From Procambarus clarkii (lineage: Eukaryota; Arthropoda; Malacostraca; Decapoda; Cambaridae): 64,000 nt of DNA. The notes under the pieces are model-generated. The model worked only from the letters and a program-made list of their open reading frames with translations, made no database searches and was not told where the DNA came from. The first letter of the stretch is position 1, and each line of letters begins with the position of its first letter. The stretch spans positions 39,409,612-39,473,611 of the forward strand of contig NC_091188.1 of assembly GCF_040958095.1 (NCBI RefSeq), in the 5' to 3' direction. The position numbers and the translations under genes are program-made. Shown piece after piece: positions 19,690 to 30,701 of this stretch.

Positions 19690-20750
19690 CAGGCCCTGAA
19701 CTGAGGTACAGGCAGAGTACAGCACCTGTACTGAGGTACAGGCAGAGTACAAGCACCTGTACTGAGGTACAGGCAGAGTACAGCACCTGTACTGAGGTAA
19801 CAGGCAGAGTACAAGCACCTGTACTGAGGTACAGGCAGAGTACAGCACCTGAACTGAGGTACAGGCAGAGTACAGCACCTGTACTGAGGTACAGGCAGAG
19901 TACAGCACCTGTACTGAGGTACAGGCAGAGTACAGCACCTGTACTGAGGTACAGGCAGAGTACAGCACCTGTACTGAGGTACAGGCAGAGTACAGCACCT
20001 GTACTGAGGTACAGGCAGAGTACAGCACCTGTACTGAGGTACAGGCAGAGTACAGCACCTGTACTGAGGTACAGGCAGAGTACAGCACCTGAACTGAGGT
20101 ACAGGCAGAGTACAGCACCTGAACTGAGGTACAGGCAGAGTACAGCACCTGAACTGAGGTACAGGCAGAGTACAGCACCTGTACTGAGGTACAGGCAGAG
20201 TACAGCACCTGTACTGAGGTACAGGCAGAGTACAGCACCTGAACTGAGGTACAGGCAGAGTACAGCACCTGTACTGAGGTACAGGCAGAGTACAGCACCT
20301 GTACTGAGGTACAGGCAGAGTACAGCACCTGTACTGAGGTACAGGCAGAGTACAGCACCTGTACTGAGGTACAGGCAGAGTACAGCACCTGTACTGAGGT
20401 ACAGGCAGAGTACAGCACCTGTACTGAGGTACAGGCAGAGTACAGCACCTGTACTGAGGTACAGGCAGAGTACAGCACCTGTACTGAGGTACAGGCAGAG
20501 TACAGCACCTGTACTGAGGTACAGGCAGAGTACAGCACCTGTACTGAGGTACAGGCAGAGTACAGCACCTGTACTGAGGTACAGGCAGAGTACAGCAACT
20601 GTACTGAGGTACAGGCAGAGTACAGCACCTGTACTGAGGTACAGGCAGAGTACAGCACCTGTACTGAGGTACAGGCAGAGTACAGCACCTGTACTGAGGT
20701 ACAGGCAGAGTACAGCACCTGTACTGAGGTACAGGCAGAGTACAGCACCT
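19690..20750. repeat. 30-bp minisatellite (GAGGTACAGGCAGAGTACAG type)
   Basis: About 35 copies of a 30-bp unit, very homogeneous; variants are mainly CTGTACT versus CTGAACT. Three units near the left edge have 31 bp. All six frames are open because the unit is stop-free and a multiple of three. The right end passes without a gap into a SINE-2 head at CACCTGCATCCCGGGCG. Confidence 0.97.
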
Positions 20751-20945
20751 GCATCCCGGGCGACAGTGAGAAACAATGGACAAAGTTTCTTTCACCCTGA
20801 TGCCTCTGTTACCTAGCAATAGATACCTGGGGTGTTATTCAGCTGTCACGGGCTGCTTCCTGGGGGGTGGAGGCCTGTTCGAGGACCGGGCCGCGGGGAC
20901 ACTAAAGCCCCGAAATCCTCTCAAGATAACCTCAAGATGGGACAA
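20751..20945 (+). mobile_element. SINE-2, head replaced by array
   Basis: Starts inside the B-box region (ATCCCGGGCG) and continues through the body and tail A (GACCGGGCCGCGGGGACACT), ending CTCAAGATAACC. The 5' part of the tRNA head is missing where the 30-bp array ends. Confidence 0.85.
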
Positions 20946-21110
20946 GGAGAGACCTACCAGCCCTGCTCCCAGACACTGCAGCAACAGTATGGAATGTCTT
21001 GCTTCAGGGGGATGCGAACCTCTGAGGAAATGCCTTCACCAATCTCAAGTCAGACCACCAGCACAAGGACACTCCCCCCCCCACCTCCCCCCCGGCCGTG
21101 GGTGTGGCCA

Positions 21111-21350
21111 GGTTATCTTGAGGTTATCTTGAGATGACTTCGGGTCTTTAGTGTCCCCGCGGCCCGGTCCTCGACCAGGCCTCCACCCCCAGGAAGCACC
21201 CCGTGACAGCTAACACCCAGGTACCTATTTTACTGCTAGGTAACAGGGGCATAGGGTGAAAGAAACTTCTGCCCATTGTTTCTCGCCGGCGCCCGGGATC
21301 GAACCCAGGACCACAGGATCACATGGTCCGCTCGGCCGACCGGCTCCGAC
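21111..21350 (-). mobile_element. SINE-2, near full length, tail A
   Basis: Tail repeats GGTTATCTTGAGGTTATC at 21111-21128; the head near 21350 has a B box (GGTTCGATCCC on the minus strand) and the SINE-2 type GGTCGGCCGAGCGGACC. Confidence 0.88.
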
Positions 21351-21426
21351 CAGCCAGGGCTACTAAATAGTCACAGTTCGACTATTACCACCAGATTGCA
21401 ACCAGCGAGCTTAACAACACATGATT

Positions 21427-21678
21427 GAGGTTATCTTGAGATGATTTCGGGGCTTAGTGTCCCCGCGGCCCGGTCCTCAACCAGGTCTCCTTTTTGTTAC
21501 ACACCCCCAGGAAGCAGCCCGTGACAGCTGACTAACTCCCAGGTACCTATTTACTGCTAGATGAACAGAGACATCCACGTGAAAGACACTGCCCATTTGT
21601 TTCCGCCTCCACCGGGGATCGATCCCAGAACCTCAGGACTACGAATTCCGAGGGCTGTCTACTCAGCCGTCAAGCCCC
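21427..21678 (-). mobile_element. SINE-1, near full length, tail A
   Basis: Minus-strand SINE-1 with tail, body and tRNA head (GGGGCTTGACGGCTGAGTAG near 21678). The TTTTTGTTACACA linker before the tail is typical of SINE-1 and absent from SINE-2. Confidence 0.88.
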
Positions 21679-22044
21679 TTGTCAGCAGACTCAAGTATCT
21701 AATAAGATTCGAGCCATGTTTTCAAGCTGTCTGCAGCGGTTATTAAACAGCTTCAAGTTCACCAATTTGTCTTAAATCACTCGAACAATGGGACTGCAAA
21801 AGGTCAAGCCGAGACTGTTAAGGAGTTGAGCTTGAGCTCCTGGCTTCGCCTCTCTCCCTTCTCCGTCTCTACCAACTTGGCCTAGTTCAAGGGAAATGGA
21901 ACGATGCAGTTAGCTTGCAATTACTGGCTAACTTCTTGAGACAAGGAACCAATCACCTGCGTAACTTAATTTATATTACGGAGAATCCCTTGATTGTTTC
22001 AAGCGTAGGTTAGACGTATATATATGAATCAGTTTTAACTGTCC
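21679..22044. other. Single-copy sequence
   Basis: No repeat, RNA gene or coding gene is recognised. Frames are short. Confidence 0.5.
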
Positions 22045-22105
22045 GCAGGCCCATATAACCACTACAGCCTGGTTGGTCAGGCACTTCTCGCAAGAACTTG
22101 CAGGA
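22045..22105 (-). mobile_element. LINE-A2 3' end fragment
   Basis: The minus strand reads GAAGTGCCTGACCAACCAGG then CTGTAGTGGTTATATGGGCC, the last LINE-A2 codons before the satellite-forming segment. It is followed closely by the GA microsatellite. Confidence 0.75.
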
Positions 22106-22124
22106 GCAATAGAGTGAGAGAGAG

Positions 22125-22517
<393 letters not shown>

Positions 22518-22639
22518 ATAAATCAGTTGAATCAAACATGAATATGAATCACATATGAATCAAACCATGCTAACCAGCTCACACTTGCTTCTCAGGTCAC
22601 CCCTTCCCCAAATCAGCCGCCCCTGCTTATCTCCCCAAC

Positions 22640-23284
22640 TCATCCCTTGACCCCTCTGACCCCACTGCAGTCAAATTCATCCCACATTCCAAGGACCCCC
22701 TCATCACCTCAACCCCCAAAACCCACCCAGCCCTCATCCCCTCAACCCCCAAAACCCACCCAGCCCTCATCCCCAAGAACCCACCCAGCCCTCATCCCCT
22801 CAACACCCAAAGCCTACCCAGCCCTCACCCCTCCTTTTCCCCTCTCCTTCCATGTGACCCCCCACCCTTGCGAGGGGGGTGGGAGGTTCCCCCACCCCCT
22901 CTATCCTTCCCCCTCCCAACCTCTCAACCTCTATCTGACTCCCAACCTTACGCTATCTCCCAACCCCTCTATGCCCTCCCTAATCTTTAGACCCAGTATG
23001 CCCTTCCTACTCCAGGCCTACCTACCCAGGCCCTACCCCAGACCCTCCTACCTACCTTCCTAGAAGCCCAGCCCCCAGTAACCCCCCCCAAGGACCCCTC
23101 CTGACCTCTTTCACCCCCATACACCCCCCCCGGACCCCCCCAGACACCCCCCGGATCCCCCCGGACATCCCCCGGATCCTCCCCGCCCCCAGTCATCCCC
23201 CAGACACCCCCCAGATCCCCCAGATCCCCCCTGCCCCCAGTCACCCCCCAGACACCCCCCAGATCCCCCAAGACCCCCAGAGAA
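22640..23284. repeat. C-rich degenerate repeat region
   Basis: CCCTCAACCCCCAAAACCCA repeats at about 22700-22820, a CT/C-rich middle, and CCCCCCAGACACCCCCCGGA-type repeats at about 23110-23285. There is almost no G on this strand. It lies directly upstream of LINE-B and shows no LINE ORF1. Confidence 0.8.
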
Positions 23285-23311
23285 AGGGAGAACTCTGGTA
23301 CAAGAGTTTCC

Positions 23312-24634
23312 ATGAAGAATCTCAAGGTTTGGTACACCAATGCTGATGGGGTATCTAATAAAGCAGAAGAGATAAAAGAAAGAGTGAGTGAAGCAGATCC
23401 TGATATAGTTGCAATTGTGGAAACTAAAATTAATGACATGATCTCAGATGCAATCTTTCCTGAAGGGTACCAGGTGATACGAAAAGAGAGGACACAGAGA
23501 CAGGGAAGGGGAGTAGCACTCCTAATAAAGCGGAAATGGAAGTTTGAAGACCTGGGAAATCGAGTTACCAATGAGTGCACAAGCTTCATCCATGGAACTC
23601 TGACAGTAGATGGGAGGAAGATTGTGATCTTGGTAATCTACAATCCCCCACCAAACAGTAGAAGACCCAGGCAGGAGTATGATGACAACAACATAGCATG
23701 TATAGATGAACTGCAGAAGGCAGCAACACTAGCCCACAGAATGAGAGCGAAGCTGCTGATCATGGGGGACCTAAATCATGGAGAGATAAATTGGGAATCA
23801 AGGAATCCCCATGGAGGGGACGAAACGTGGGGAGCAAAATTAGTAGATGTTATAGACAGGAATTTCCTGACACAACATGTGAAGGAAGACACAAGGGAAA
23901 GAGGAGGCGATGCACCGAGCCTATTAGACCTGATTTTCACCCAGAACGTAGAAGATATCGAGAATTTAGAGCATGAAATACCTCTAGGGGCCAGTGACCA
24001 TTGTGTTCTAGTCTTTGACTACATGATGGAATTCAAACTTATGACCATGGGACAAGAGATCTGGGAAAGGAGAGCTGACTACAGGAAAGGGGACTATATG
24101 AGGATAAGGGACTATCTGGGTGAAGTGCAGTGGGAGGAAGAAATTAGAGGAAAAACAGTCCAAGATATGATGGACCTAGTCATACAGAAATGCCAGGAGG
24201 CCGAAGAGAGATTTATACCAACGGTAAAGGGAAAAAATAAGAAGGAATATAATAACCCATGGTTTAATAGACAGTGTCAGGAAGCAAAAATGGCCAGCAG
24301 GCGGGAGTGGAGGAAGTACAGAAGACAAATAACAGAGGACAACAGGATCAGATACAACAGAGCTAGGAACGATTACATTAACATAAGACGAACATCGGAA
24401 AGGGACTATGAGAACGATATTGCAATCAAAGCGAAAAAACAACCTAAGTTACTACACAGTCATATAAGAAGACAAATGTCGGTGAACGACCAAGTGACAA
24501 GACTAAGGAAGACAGAGGGGGCATATACTGAAAGTGACAAGGAAATCTGCGAGGCACTGAATGCCAGTTTCCATGGAGTGTTCACTACCGAGCCTGAGCA
24601 GCTCCCATTGTTGGAAGGGGGTTACCCTAGATGA
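23312..24634 (+). CDS. LINE-B endonuclease and linker
   Basis: A 440-residue frame. It starts with the YTNADG motif (residues 8-13) typical of CR1-type endonucleases. The catalytic Glu is in VETKIND (E37), followed by VIYNPP (109-113), MGDLNHGEINW (151-161), LLDLIFT (204-210) and SDH (228-230). All expected endonuclease motifs are present. Residues 240-440 form the basic linker up to the start of the RT. The Met at 23312 fits the usual position of the endonuclease start, although it may not be the native N-terminus. The frame ends just before the RT, where the reading shifts. Confidence 0.88.
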   Translation: MKNLKVWYTNADGVSNKAEEIKERVSEADPDIVAIVETKINDMISDAIFPEGYQVIRKERTQRQGRGVALLIKRKWKFEDLGNRVTNECTSFIHGTLTVDGRKIVILVIYNPPPNSRRPRQEYDDNNIACIDELQKAATLAHRMRAKLLIMGDLNHGEINWESRNPHGGDETWGAKLVDVIDRNFLTQHVKEDTRERGGDAPSLLDLIFTQNVEDIENLEHEIPLGASDHCVLVFDYMMEFKLMTMGQEIWERRADYRKGDYMRIRDYLGEVQWEEEIRGKTVQDMMDLVIQKCQEAEERFIPTVKGKNKKEYNNPWFNRQCQEAKMASRREWRKYRRQITEDNRIRYNRARNDYINIRRTSERDYENDIAIKAKKQPKLLHSHIRRQMSVNDQVTRLRKTEGAYTESDKEICEALNASFHGVFTTEPEQLPLLEGGYPR

Positions 24635-25256
24635 AAGACTATCAGATATAGAGGTGACAGCAGAGGAGGTAATGAAACAGTTGACAACTCTAGATGCAAC
24701 TAAAGCAGTTGGACCAGACAAAGTATCACCGTGGATACTAAAAGAAGCAGCACAGGCCCTCAGCGTGCCTCTGGCAATGATCTTTAATGAGTCACTTATG
24801 TCAGGAGAATTGCCCAGTTGCTGGAAGAAGGCAAATGTCGTGCCGATCTTCAAGAAAGGTGATAGGGAGGAGGCACTTAACTATAGACCTGTATCACTGA
24901 CAAGCATCCCCTGTAAAATACTGGAAAGAATAATTAGGCTACGACTGGTTGCACACCTGGAGAACATTAGGTTTGTGAACAAACATCAACATGGGTTCTG
25001 GACAGGGAAATCGTGCCTAACAAACCTTCTCGAATTCTATGATAAAATAACAAGGATAAGACAGGACAGAGATGGTTGGGCAGACTGCATATTTCTGGAC
25101 TGCCAAAAAGCCTTTGATACAGTACCGCACATGAGACTGCTGTTCAAGCTCGAGAGGCAGGCGGGGGTGGGGGGAAAGGTCCTAGCATGGATAAGGAACT
25201 ACCTAACAGGAAGGAGCCAAAGAGTTACGGTAAGGGGCGAGAAGTCGGACTGGTGA
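24561..25256 (+). CDS. LINE-B reverse transcriptase, fingers and motif A
   Basis: A 231-residue frame overlapping the end of the endonuclease frame. RT motifs in order: KAVGPDKVSPWILKEAA, ANVVPIFKKGDREEALNYRP, SLTSIPCKILERI, QHGFWTGKSCLTNLL, and motif A IFLDCQKAFDTV with its catalytic Asp. It stops just before the VPQG box. Confidence 0.88.
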   Translation: MPVSMECSLPSLSSSHCWKGVTLDERLSDIEVTAEEVMKQLTTLDATKAVGPDKVSPWILKEAAQALSVPLAMIFNESLMSGELPSCWKKANVVPIFKKGDREEALNYRPVSLTSIPCKILERIIRLRLVAHLENIRFVNKHQHGFWTGKSCLTNLLEFYDKITRIRQDRDGWADCIFLDCQKAFDTVPHMRLLFKLERQAGVGGKVLAWIRNYLTGRSQRVTVRGEKSDW

Positions 25257-25324
25257 AAGTAACAAGTGGAGTACCACAAGGATCGGTGCTGGGACCAATT
25301 CTATTTCTTGTATAGGTTAACGAC

Positions 25325-26170
25325 ATGTTTACAGGCGTAGAGTCCTACATGTCGATGTTTGCGGATGACGCAAAGTTGATGAGAAGAGTTGTGACAGATG
25401 AGGATTGCAGGATCCTCCAAGAGGACCTGAACAGGTTGCAGAGATGGTCAGAGAAATGGCTACTGGAATTCAACACGAGCAAATGTAAAGTTATGGAAAT
25501 GGGACTAGGAGATAGGAGACCAAAGGGACAGTACACAATGAAGGGGAACAGCCTACCTGTAACGACGCGTGAAAGAGACCTGGGGGTGGACGTAACACCT
25601 AATCTATCTCCTGAGGCACATATAAATAGGATAACGACAGCAGCGTACTCTACACTGGCAAAAGTTAGAACATCATTCAGAAACCTAAGTAAGGAGGCAT
25701 TTAGGGCGCTTTACACTGCCTACGTAAGGCCAGTCTTAGAGTATGCCGCCTCATCATGGAGTCCCCATCTGAAGAAGCATATAATGAAACTGGAAAAGGT
25801 TCAGAGGTTTGCAACGAGACTCGTCCCAGAGCTACGAGGGATGGGGTATGAGGAGCGCCTGAGGGAACTGTGCCTTACGACAATAGAAAGAAGAAGGGAG
25901 AGGGGGGACATGATAGGAACGTATAAGATACTCAGAGGGATTGACAGAGTGGACATCGACGAAATGTTCACATGGAATAGTAACAGAACGAGGGGACATG
26001 GATGGAAGCTTGAAACTCAGATGAGTCACAGAGATGTTAGGAAGTTTTCTTTTAGCGTGAGAGTAGTGGGAAAATGGAATGCACTCCAGGAACAGGTTGT
26101 GGAAGCAAATACTATTCATAATTTTAAAACCAGGTATGATAGGGAAATGGGACAGGAGTCATTGCTGTAA
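25325..26170 (+). CDS. LINE-B reverse transcriptase motif C and C-terminal domain
   Basis: A 281-residue frame. FADD at about residues 13-16 is the catalytic motif C. LQRWSEKWLLEFNTSKCKVM (motif D/E) and RDLGVDVTPNLS follow. The LCLTTIERRRERGDMIGTYK block marks the C-terminal domain, then HRDVRKFSFSVRVVGKWNAL. It ends at a TAA (26168) close to the 3' UTR. The last motif is shared with LINE-B2 at 49045-49303, which ties the two families together. Confidence 0.88.
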   Translation: MFTGVESYMSMFADDAKLMRRVVTDEDCRILQEDLNRLQRWSEKWLLEFNTSKCKVMEMGLGDRRPKGQYTMKGNSLPVTTRERDLGVDVTPNLSPEAHINRITTAAYSTLAKVRTSFRNLSKEAFRALYTAYVRPVLEYAASSWSPHLKKHIMKLEKVQRFATRLVPELRGMGYEERLRELCLTTIERRRERGDMIGTYKILRGIDRVDIDEMFTWNSNRTRGHGWKLETQMSHRDVRKFSFSVRVVGKWNALQEQVVEANTIHNFKTRYDREMGQESLL

Positions 26171-26248
26171 ACAACCGATGCTCGAAAGGCGGGATCCAAG
26201 AGTCAATGCTCGATCCTGCAGACACAACTAGGTGAGTACAACTAGGTG

Positions 26249-26251
<3 letters not shown>

Positions 26252-26335
<84 letters not shown>

Positions 26336-26376
26336 ACGCACACGCACACGCACACGCACGCACACGCACACGCACG
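26252..26376. repeat. CA microsatellite seeded at the LINE-B 3' end
   Basis: Pure CA from about 26253, then CACACG variants to 26376. The first CA follows the terminal GGTGAGTACA of LINE-B without a gap. Confidence 0.97.
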
Positions 26377-26620
26377 AGGCAGAAACAAATGGGCAAAGTT
26401 TCTTTCACCCTAAGTGCCCCTGTTACCTAGCAGTAAATAGGTACCTGGGAGTTAGTCAGCTGTCACGGGCTGCTTCCTGGGGTATGTGTGTGTGTGTGTG
26501 TGGTGTGGGAAAAAAAAAGAAAAAAAAAAGTAGTTAGTAAACAGTTGATTGACAGTTGAGAGGCGGGCCGAAAGAGCAAAGCTCAACCCCCGCAAAAACA
26601 CAACTAGTAAACACACACAG
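26377..26620 (+). mobile_element. SINE with shared body and tail B (LINE-B2 type), head truncated
   Basis: Starts just downstream of the tRNA head (GAGGCAGAAACAAATGGGC). The usual body ends at CTTCCTGGGG, then a GT-rich and A-rich linker, then ACAGTTGATTGACAGTTGAG ... CAACCCCCGC and ACACAACTAG. Its tail is that of LINE-B2, not the LINE-A1 tail found in other copies. The same linker occurs in the copy at 30702-31004. A CA/C-rich run follows at 26612-26690. Confidence 0.85.
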
Positions 26621-26689
26621 ACACACCCACACACACACCCACACCCCATCCCCCCCCCCCCCACACACACACAGACACACAGAGAGAGC

Positions 26690-27057
26690 GCGCGCCAGCA
26701 TAATTGTTCACGTGATAATTCAGAATTTAAAACAACAAAAATCATGAAGTATCACATGGAGGTTTCAGCCACCACCCACCTGCCACCGCTGAGACACTCA
26801 CAACACAACACACACAACTCCCTTCTAACAACAACATCAACACGATAACAGTGAACCTCTAACACAGAACAAGTTAACATCACCCCTCTACCAAATTTAG
26901 CAAAATGCATGTGAAAACTGCAGGAGGATTCGCCTATGTAGAGGATTTCCATTTACAAACGAGACATGCAAATGTTTTGGGGATTCCAGTTTTCCAGACA
27001 TGGTGGAAAAAAATGTCGATCCAATGATCATTACAAACGATATATAACCTTCCTCTC
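26690..27057. other. Single-copy sequence
   Basis: CA-rich at the left (CACACAACAC); otherwise no gene or repeat is recognised. Confidence 0.5.
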
Positions 27058-27315
27058 TAGGGGGGCCGGACAGCTGAGTGGACACCGCTCGGGATTCGTA
27101 GTCCTGAGGATCCGGGTTCGATCCCCGGTGGAGGTGGAAATAAGTGGGCAGGATTTCTTTCACCCTGATGCCCCCTGTTCACCTAGTAGTAAATAGGTGC
27201 CTGGGAGTTAGACAGCTGCTACGGGCTGCTTCCTGGGGAATGTGTAACAAAAAGGAGGACTCGTCGAGGACCGGGCCGCGGGAACGCTAAGCCCAGAAAA
27301 TATCTCAAGATAACT
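27058..27315 (+). mobile_element. SINE-1, full length, tail A
   Basis: The tRNA head folds well. The anticodon stem CGGGA/TCCTG has loop TTCGTAG, followed by a 5-base variable region and a T arm with loop TTCGATC. The predicted anticodon CGT suggests tRNA-Thr ancestry (inference). Body, GTGTAACAAAAAGGAGG linker and tail A follow. Confidence 0.9.
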
Positions 27316-27414
27316 AACAGTTGGCACAATACTGAAACACGAGGGTTCAGGTCCGTAGAGTTACGTGGAAAGTATAAAAAAAAAACTCCCTTGTGTAGAC
27401 TCTAGCCACCTTGT

Positions 27415-27575
27415 ATACCTGGAACATACCTGGAGTGAGTTTCGGGAGTTGTTCTACTGCCCAAGCCCGGCCCGAGGCCAGGCTTGACTTGTGAGAGTTT
27501 GGTCCACCAGGCTGTTGCTTGAAGCGGCCCGCAGGCCCACAACAGCCTGGTTGGTCGGGTTCCACACCTGTTTAC
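27415..27575 (-). mobile_element. LINE-A2 3' end, single copy
   Basis: Minus-strand copy of the segment that forms the 120-bp satellite, here present once: GGCCTGCGGGCCGCTTCAAG ... GGGCTTGGGCAGTAGAAC. It shows that the segment also exists outside arrays. Confidence 0.85.
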
Positions 27576-27715
27576 CGTTAACTTACCTACTGTTGTTCTA
27601 CTGTTGTATCATGACAACAGTGGCTTACACGCCCTTACCTGGAAAGGGAAAAATTGGTTCGATTAACGTGGGAAAAAATATTAATTCCAAAAGGAAACAA
27701 AATGGTTCTTACAGC

Positions 27716-29865
27716 ACGGGAAGAAACCCGGTCACGCAAGAGAGGGAAGAAACCCGGTCACGCAAGAGAGGGAAGAAACCCGGTCACGCAAGAGAGAGGG
27801 AAGAAACCCGGTCACGCAAGAGAGGGAAGAAACCCGGTCACGCAAGAGAGGGAAGAAACTCGGTCACGCAAGAGAGGGAAGAAACCCGGTCACGCAAGAG
27901 AGGGAAGAAACCCGGTCACGCAAGAGAGGGAAGAAACCCGGTCACGCAAGAGAGGGAAGAAACCCGGTCACGCAAGAGAGGGAAGAAACCCGGTCACGCA
28001 AGAGAGGGAAGAAACCCGGTCACGCAAGAGAGGGAAGAAACCCGGTCACGCAAGAGAGGGAAGAAACCCGGTCACGCAAGAGAGGGAAGAAACCCGGTCA
28101 CGCAAGAGAGGGAAGAAACCCGGTCACGCAAGAGAGGGAAGAAACCCGGTCACGCAAGAGAGGGAAGAAACCCGGTCACGCAAGAGAGGGAAGAAACCCG
28201 GTCACGCAAGAGAGAGGGAAGAAACCCGGTCACGCAAGAGAGAGGGAAGAAACCCGGTCACGCAAGAGAGAGGGAAGAAACCCGGTCACGCAAGAGAGAG
28301 GGAAGAAACCCGGTCACGCAAGAGAGAGGGAAGAAACCCGGTCACGCAAGAGAGAGGGAAGAAACCCGGTCACGCAAGAGAGAGGGAAGAAACCCGGTCA
28401 CGCAAGAGAGAGGGAAGAAACCCGGTCACGCAAGAGAGAGGGAAGAAACCCGGTCACGCAAGAGAGAGGGAAGAAACCCGGTCACGCAAGAGAGAGGGAA
28501 GAAACCCGGTCACGCAAGAGAGAGGGAAGAAACCCGGTCACGCAAGAGAGAGGGAAGAAACCCGGTCACGCAAGAGAGAGGGAAGAAACCCGGTCACGCA
28601 AGAGAGAGGGAAGAAACCCGGTCACGCAAGAGAGAGGGAAGAAACCCGGTCACGCAAGAGAGAGGGAAGAAACCCGGTCACGCAAGAGAGAGGGAAGAAA
28701 CCCGGTCACGCAAGAGAGAGGGAAGAAACCCGGTCACGCAAGAGAGAGGGAAGAAACCCGGTCACGCAAGAGAGAGGGAAGAAACCCGGTCACGCAAGAG
28801 AGAGGGAAGAAACCCGGTCACGCAAGAGAGAGGGAAGAAACCCGGTCACGCAAGAGAGAGGGAAGAAACCCGGTCACGCAAGAGAGAGGGAAGAAACCCG
28901 GTCACGCAAGAGAGGGAAGAAACCCGGTCACGCAAGAGAGAGGGAAGAAACCCGGTCACGCAAGAGAGGGAAGAAACCCGGTCACGCAAGAGAGGGAAGA
29001 AACCCGGTCACGCAAGAGAGGGAAGAAACCCGGTCACGCAAGAGAGGGAAGAAACCCGGTCACGCAAGAGAGGGAAGAAACCCGGTCACGCAAGAGAGGG
29101 AAGAAACCCGGTCACGCAAGAGAGGGAAGAAACCCGGTCACGCAAGAGAGAGGGAAGAAACCCGGTCACGCAAGAGAGGGAAGAAACCCGGTCACGCAAG
29201 AGAGGGAAGAAACCCGGTCACGCAAGAGAGGGAAGAAACCCGGTCACGCAAGAGAGGGAAGAAACCCGGTCACGCAAGAGAGGGAAGAAACCCGGTCACG
29301 CAAGAGAGGGAAGAAACCCGGTCACGCAAGAGAGGGAAGAAACCCGGTCACGCAAGAGAGGGAAGAAACCCGGTCACGCAAGAGAGGGAAGAAACCCGGT
29401 CACGCAAGAGAGGGAAGAAACCCGGTCACGCAAGAGAGGGAAGAAACCCGGTCACGCAAGAGAGGGAAGAAACCCGGTCACGCAAGAGAGGGAAGAAACC
29501 CGGTCACGCAAGAGAGGGAAGAAACCCGGTCACGCAAGAGAGGGAAGAAACCCGGTCACGCAAGAGAGGGAAGAAACCCGGTCACGCAAGAGAGGGAAGA
29601 AACCCGGTCACGCAAGAGAGGGAAGAAACCCGGTCACGCAAGAGAGGGAAGAAACCCGGTCACGCAAGAGAGGGAAGAAACCCGGTCACGCAAGAGAGGG
29701 AAGAAACCCGGTCACGCAAGAGAGGGAAGAAACCCGTTCACACAAGAGAGGGAAGAAACCCGTTCACACAAGAGAGGGAAGAAACCCGTTCACACAAGAG
29801 AGGGAAGAAACCCGTTCACACAAGAGAGGGAAGAAACCCGTTCACACAAGAGAGGGAAGAAAAGC
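27716..29865. repeat. 26/28-bp minisatellite (GAAGAAACCCGGTCACGCAA type)
   Basis: About 80 copies. Blocks of 26-bp units (27716-28200), 28-bp units with an extra AG (28200-28900) and mixed then 26-bp units (28900-29730) follow each other. The last five units (29730-29865) carry CGTTCACACA instead of CGGTCACGCA. Frames of 760-790 residues are repeat artefacts. Confidence 0.97.
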
Positions 29866-29965
29866 GTAAAGTTACTTTACGGTGGGAAAATATTTGTATT
29901 ATGAATGGGAGGGAAAATAATACTTGCATTGGGTGATAAGGTTCAGGTAGGCTCCCTCCTCCAGG

Positions 29966-30367
29966 TACCCTCCCTTCCCTACCTAGCAACCTCCCTTCTC
30001 TACCTAGCAACCTACCTTCTCTACCTAGCAACCCCCCTTCTCTACCTAGCAACCTACCTTCTCTACCTAGCAACCCCCCTTCTCTACCTAGCAACCTCCC
30101 TTCTCTACCTAGCAACCTCCCTTCTCTACCTAGCAACCTCCCTTCTCTACCTAGCAACCCCCCTTCCCTACCTAGCAACCGTCCTTCCCTACCTAGCAAC
30201 CTCCCTTCCCTACCTAGCAACATACCTTCTCTACCTAGCAACATACCTTCTCTACCTAGCAACCGCCCTTCCCTACCTAGCAGCATACCTTCCCTACCTA
30301 GCAACCGCCCTTCTCTACCTAGCAACCCCCGTTCTCTACCTAGCAACCTCCCTTCTCTACCTAGCAA
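29966..30367. repeat. 21-bp minisatellite (CTACCTAGCAACCTCCCTTC type)
   Basis: About 19 copies with a strict 21-bp period; variation is confined to CCTCC/CCTAC/CCCCC and TTCTC/TTCCC. The CCTAGCA core resembles the SINE body, but no further match extends it. 30368-30513 is single-copy. Confidence 0.95.
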
Positions 30368-30513
30368 CAGTCTGGCTCAAACTAATGTACAGACTCCTCG
30401 AAATTAATATTTGCCTACAGCTTATAATGGAAATGAAAATTATTCTAAATCGAATGTTTGTGTGTAAATCACAGGAGGTGGTGAGTCCACCTCCAACCCC
30501 GCCACCACAACAC

Positions 30514-30674
30514 ACCTGATCAACCAGGCTGTGACTCGTACGTCAGGCTGCGAGCAGCCGCGTCCAACAGCCTGGTTAACCAGTCCACCAACCAGGAGAC
30601 CTGGTCGACGACCGGGCCGCGGGGACGCTAAGCCCAGGAAGTACCTCAAGGTAACCTCAAGGTAAGGTAAGGTC
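30514..30674 (+). mobile_element. LINE-A1 3' tail fragment
   Basis: CCTGATCAACCAGGCTGTGA through GACCGGGCCGCGGGGACGCT to CTCAAGGTAAGGTAAGG. It contains the paired stem elements described at 5944-6011. No coding sequence is attached. Confidence 0.85.
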
Positions 30675-30701
30675 CCCCCCCCCACACACACACACACATC
30701 G

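Larger units (their letters stand above)
23285..26253 (+). mobile_element. LINE-B, nearly complete ORF2-type non-LTR retrotransposon
   Basis: The best-preserved LINE here. It has a complete endonuclease, RT and C-terminal domain (about 950 codons in three frames), a short 3' UTR (AAAGGCGGGATCCAAGAG ... CTGCAGACACAACTAGG), and two AACTAGGTGAGTAC repeats at the end. Breaks are a frame change near 24600-24635, another near 25250 and a TAG in the RT (near 25313, after VPQGSVLGPILFLV). No ORF1 is visible upstream. It is read through into a CA microsatellite at its exact 3' end. CR1-like by motifs. Confidence 0.9.

Noticed and set aside
22647-23063. 138-codon Pro-rich frame upstream of LINE-B as its ORF1
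   Set aside because: It lies in a degenerate C-rich repeat, has no zinc knuckle, coiled coil or PHD-type motif, and frames decay before the endonuclease start.
27058-27130. Genuine tRNA gene in the SINE-1 head
   Set aside because: The fold is good, but the sequence continues into the SINE body as in a dozen other copies. The acceptor stem does not close properly.
27491-29936. Two 760-790-codon frames with RKRGKKPGHARE-type repeats
   Set aside because: Product of a stop-free 26/28-bp minisatellite; overlapping frames are open together, and indels of 2 bp shift frames without consequence.
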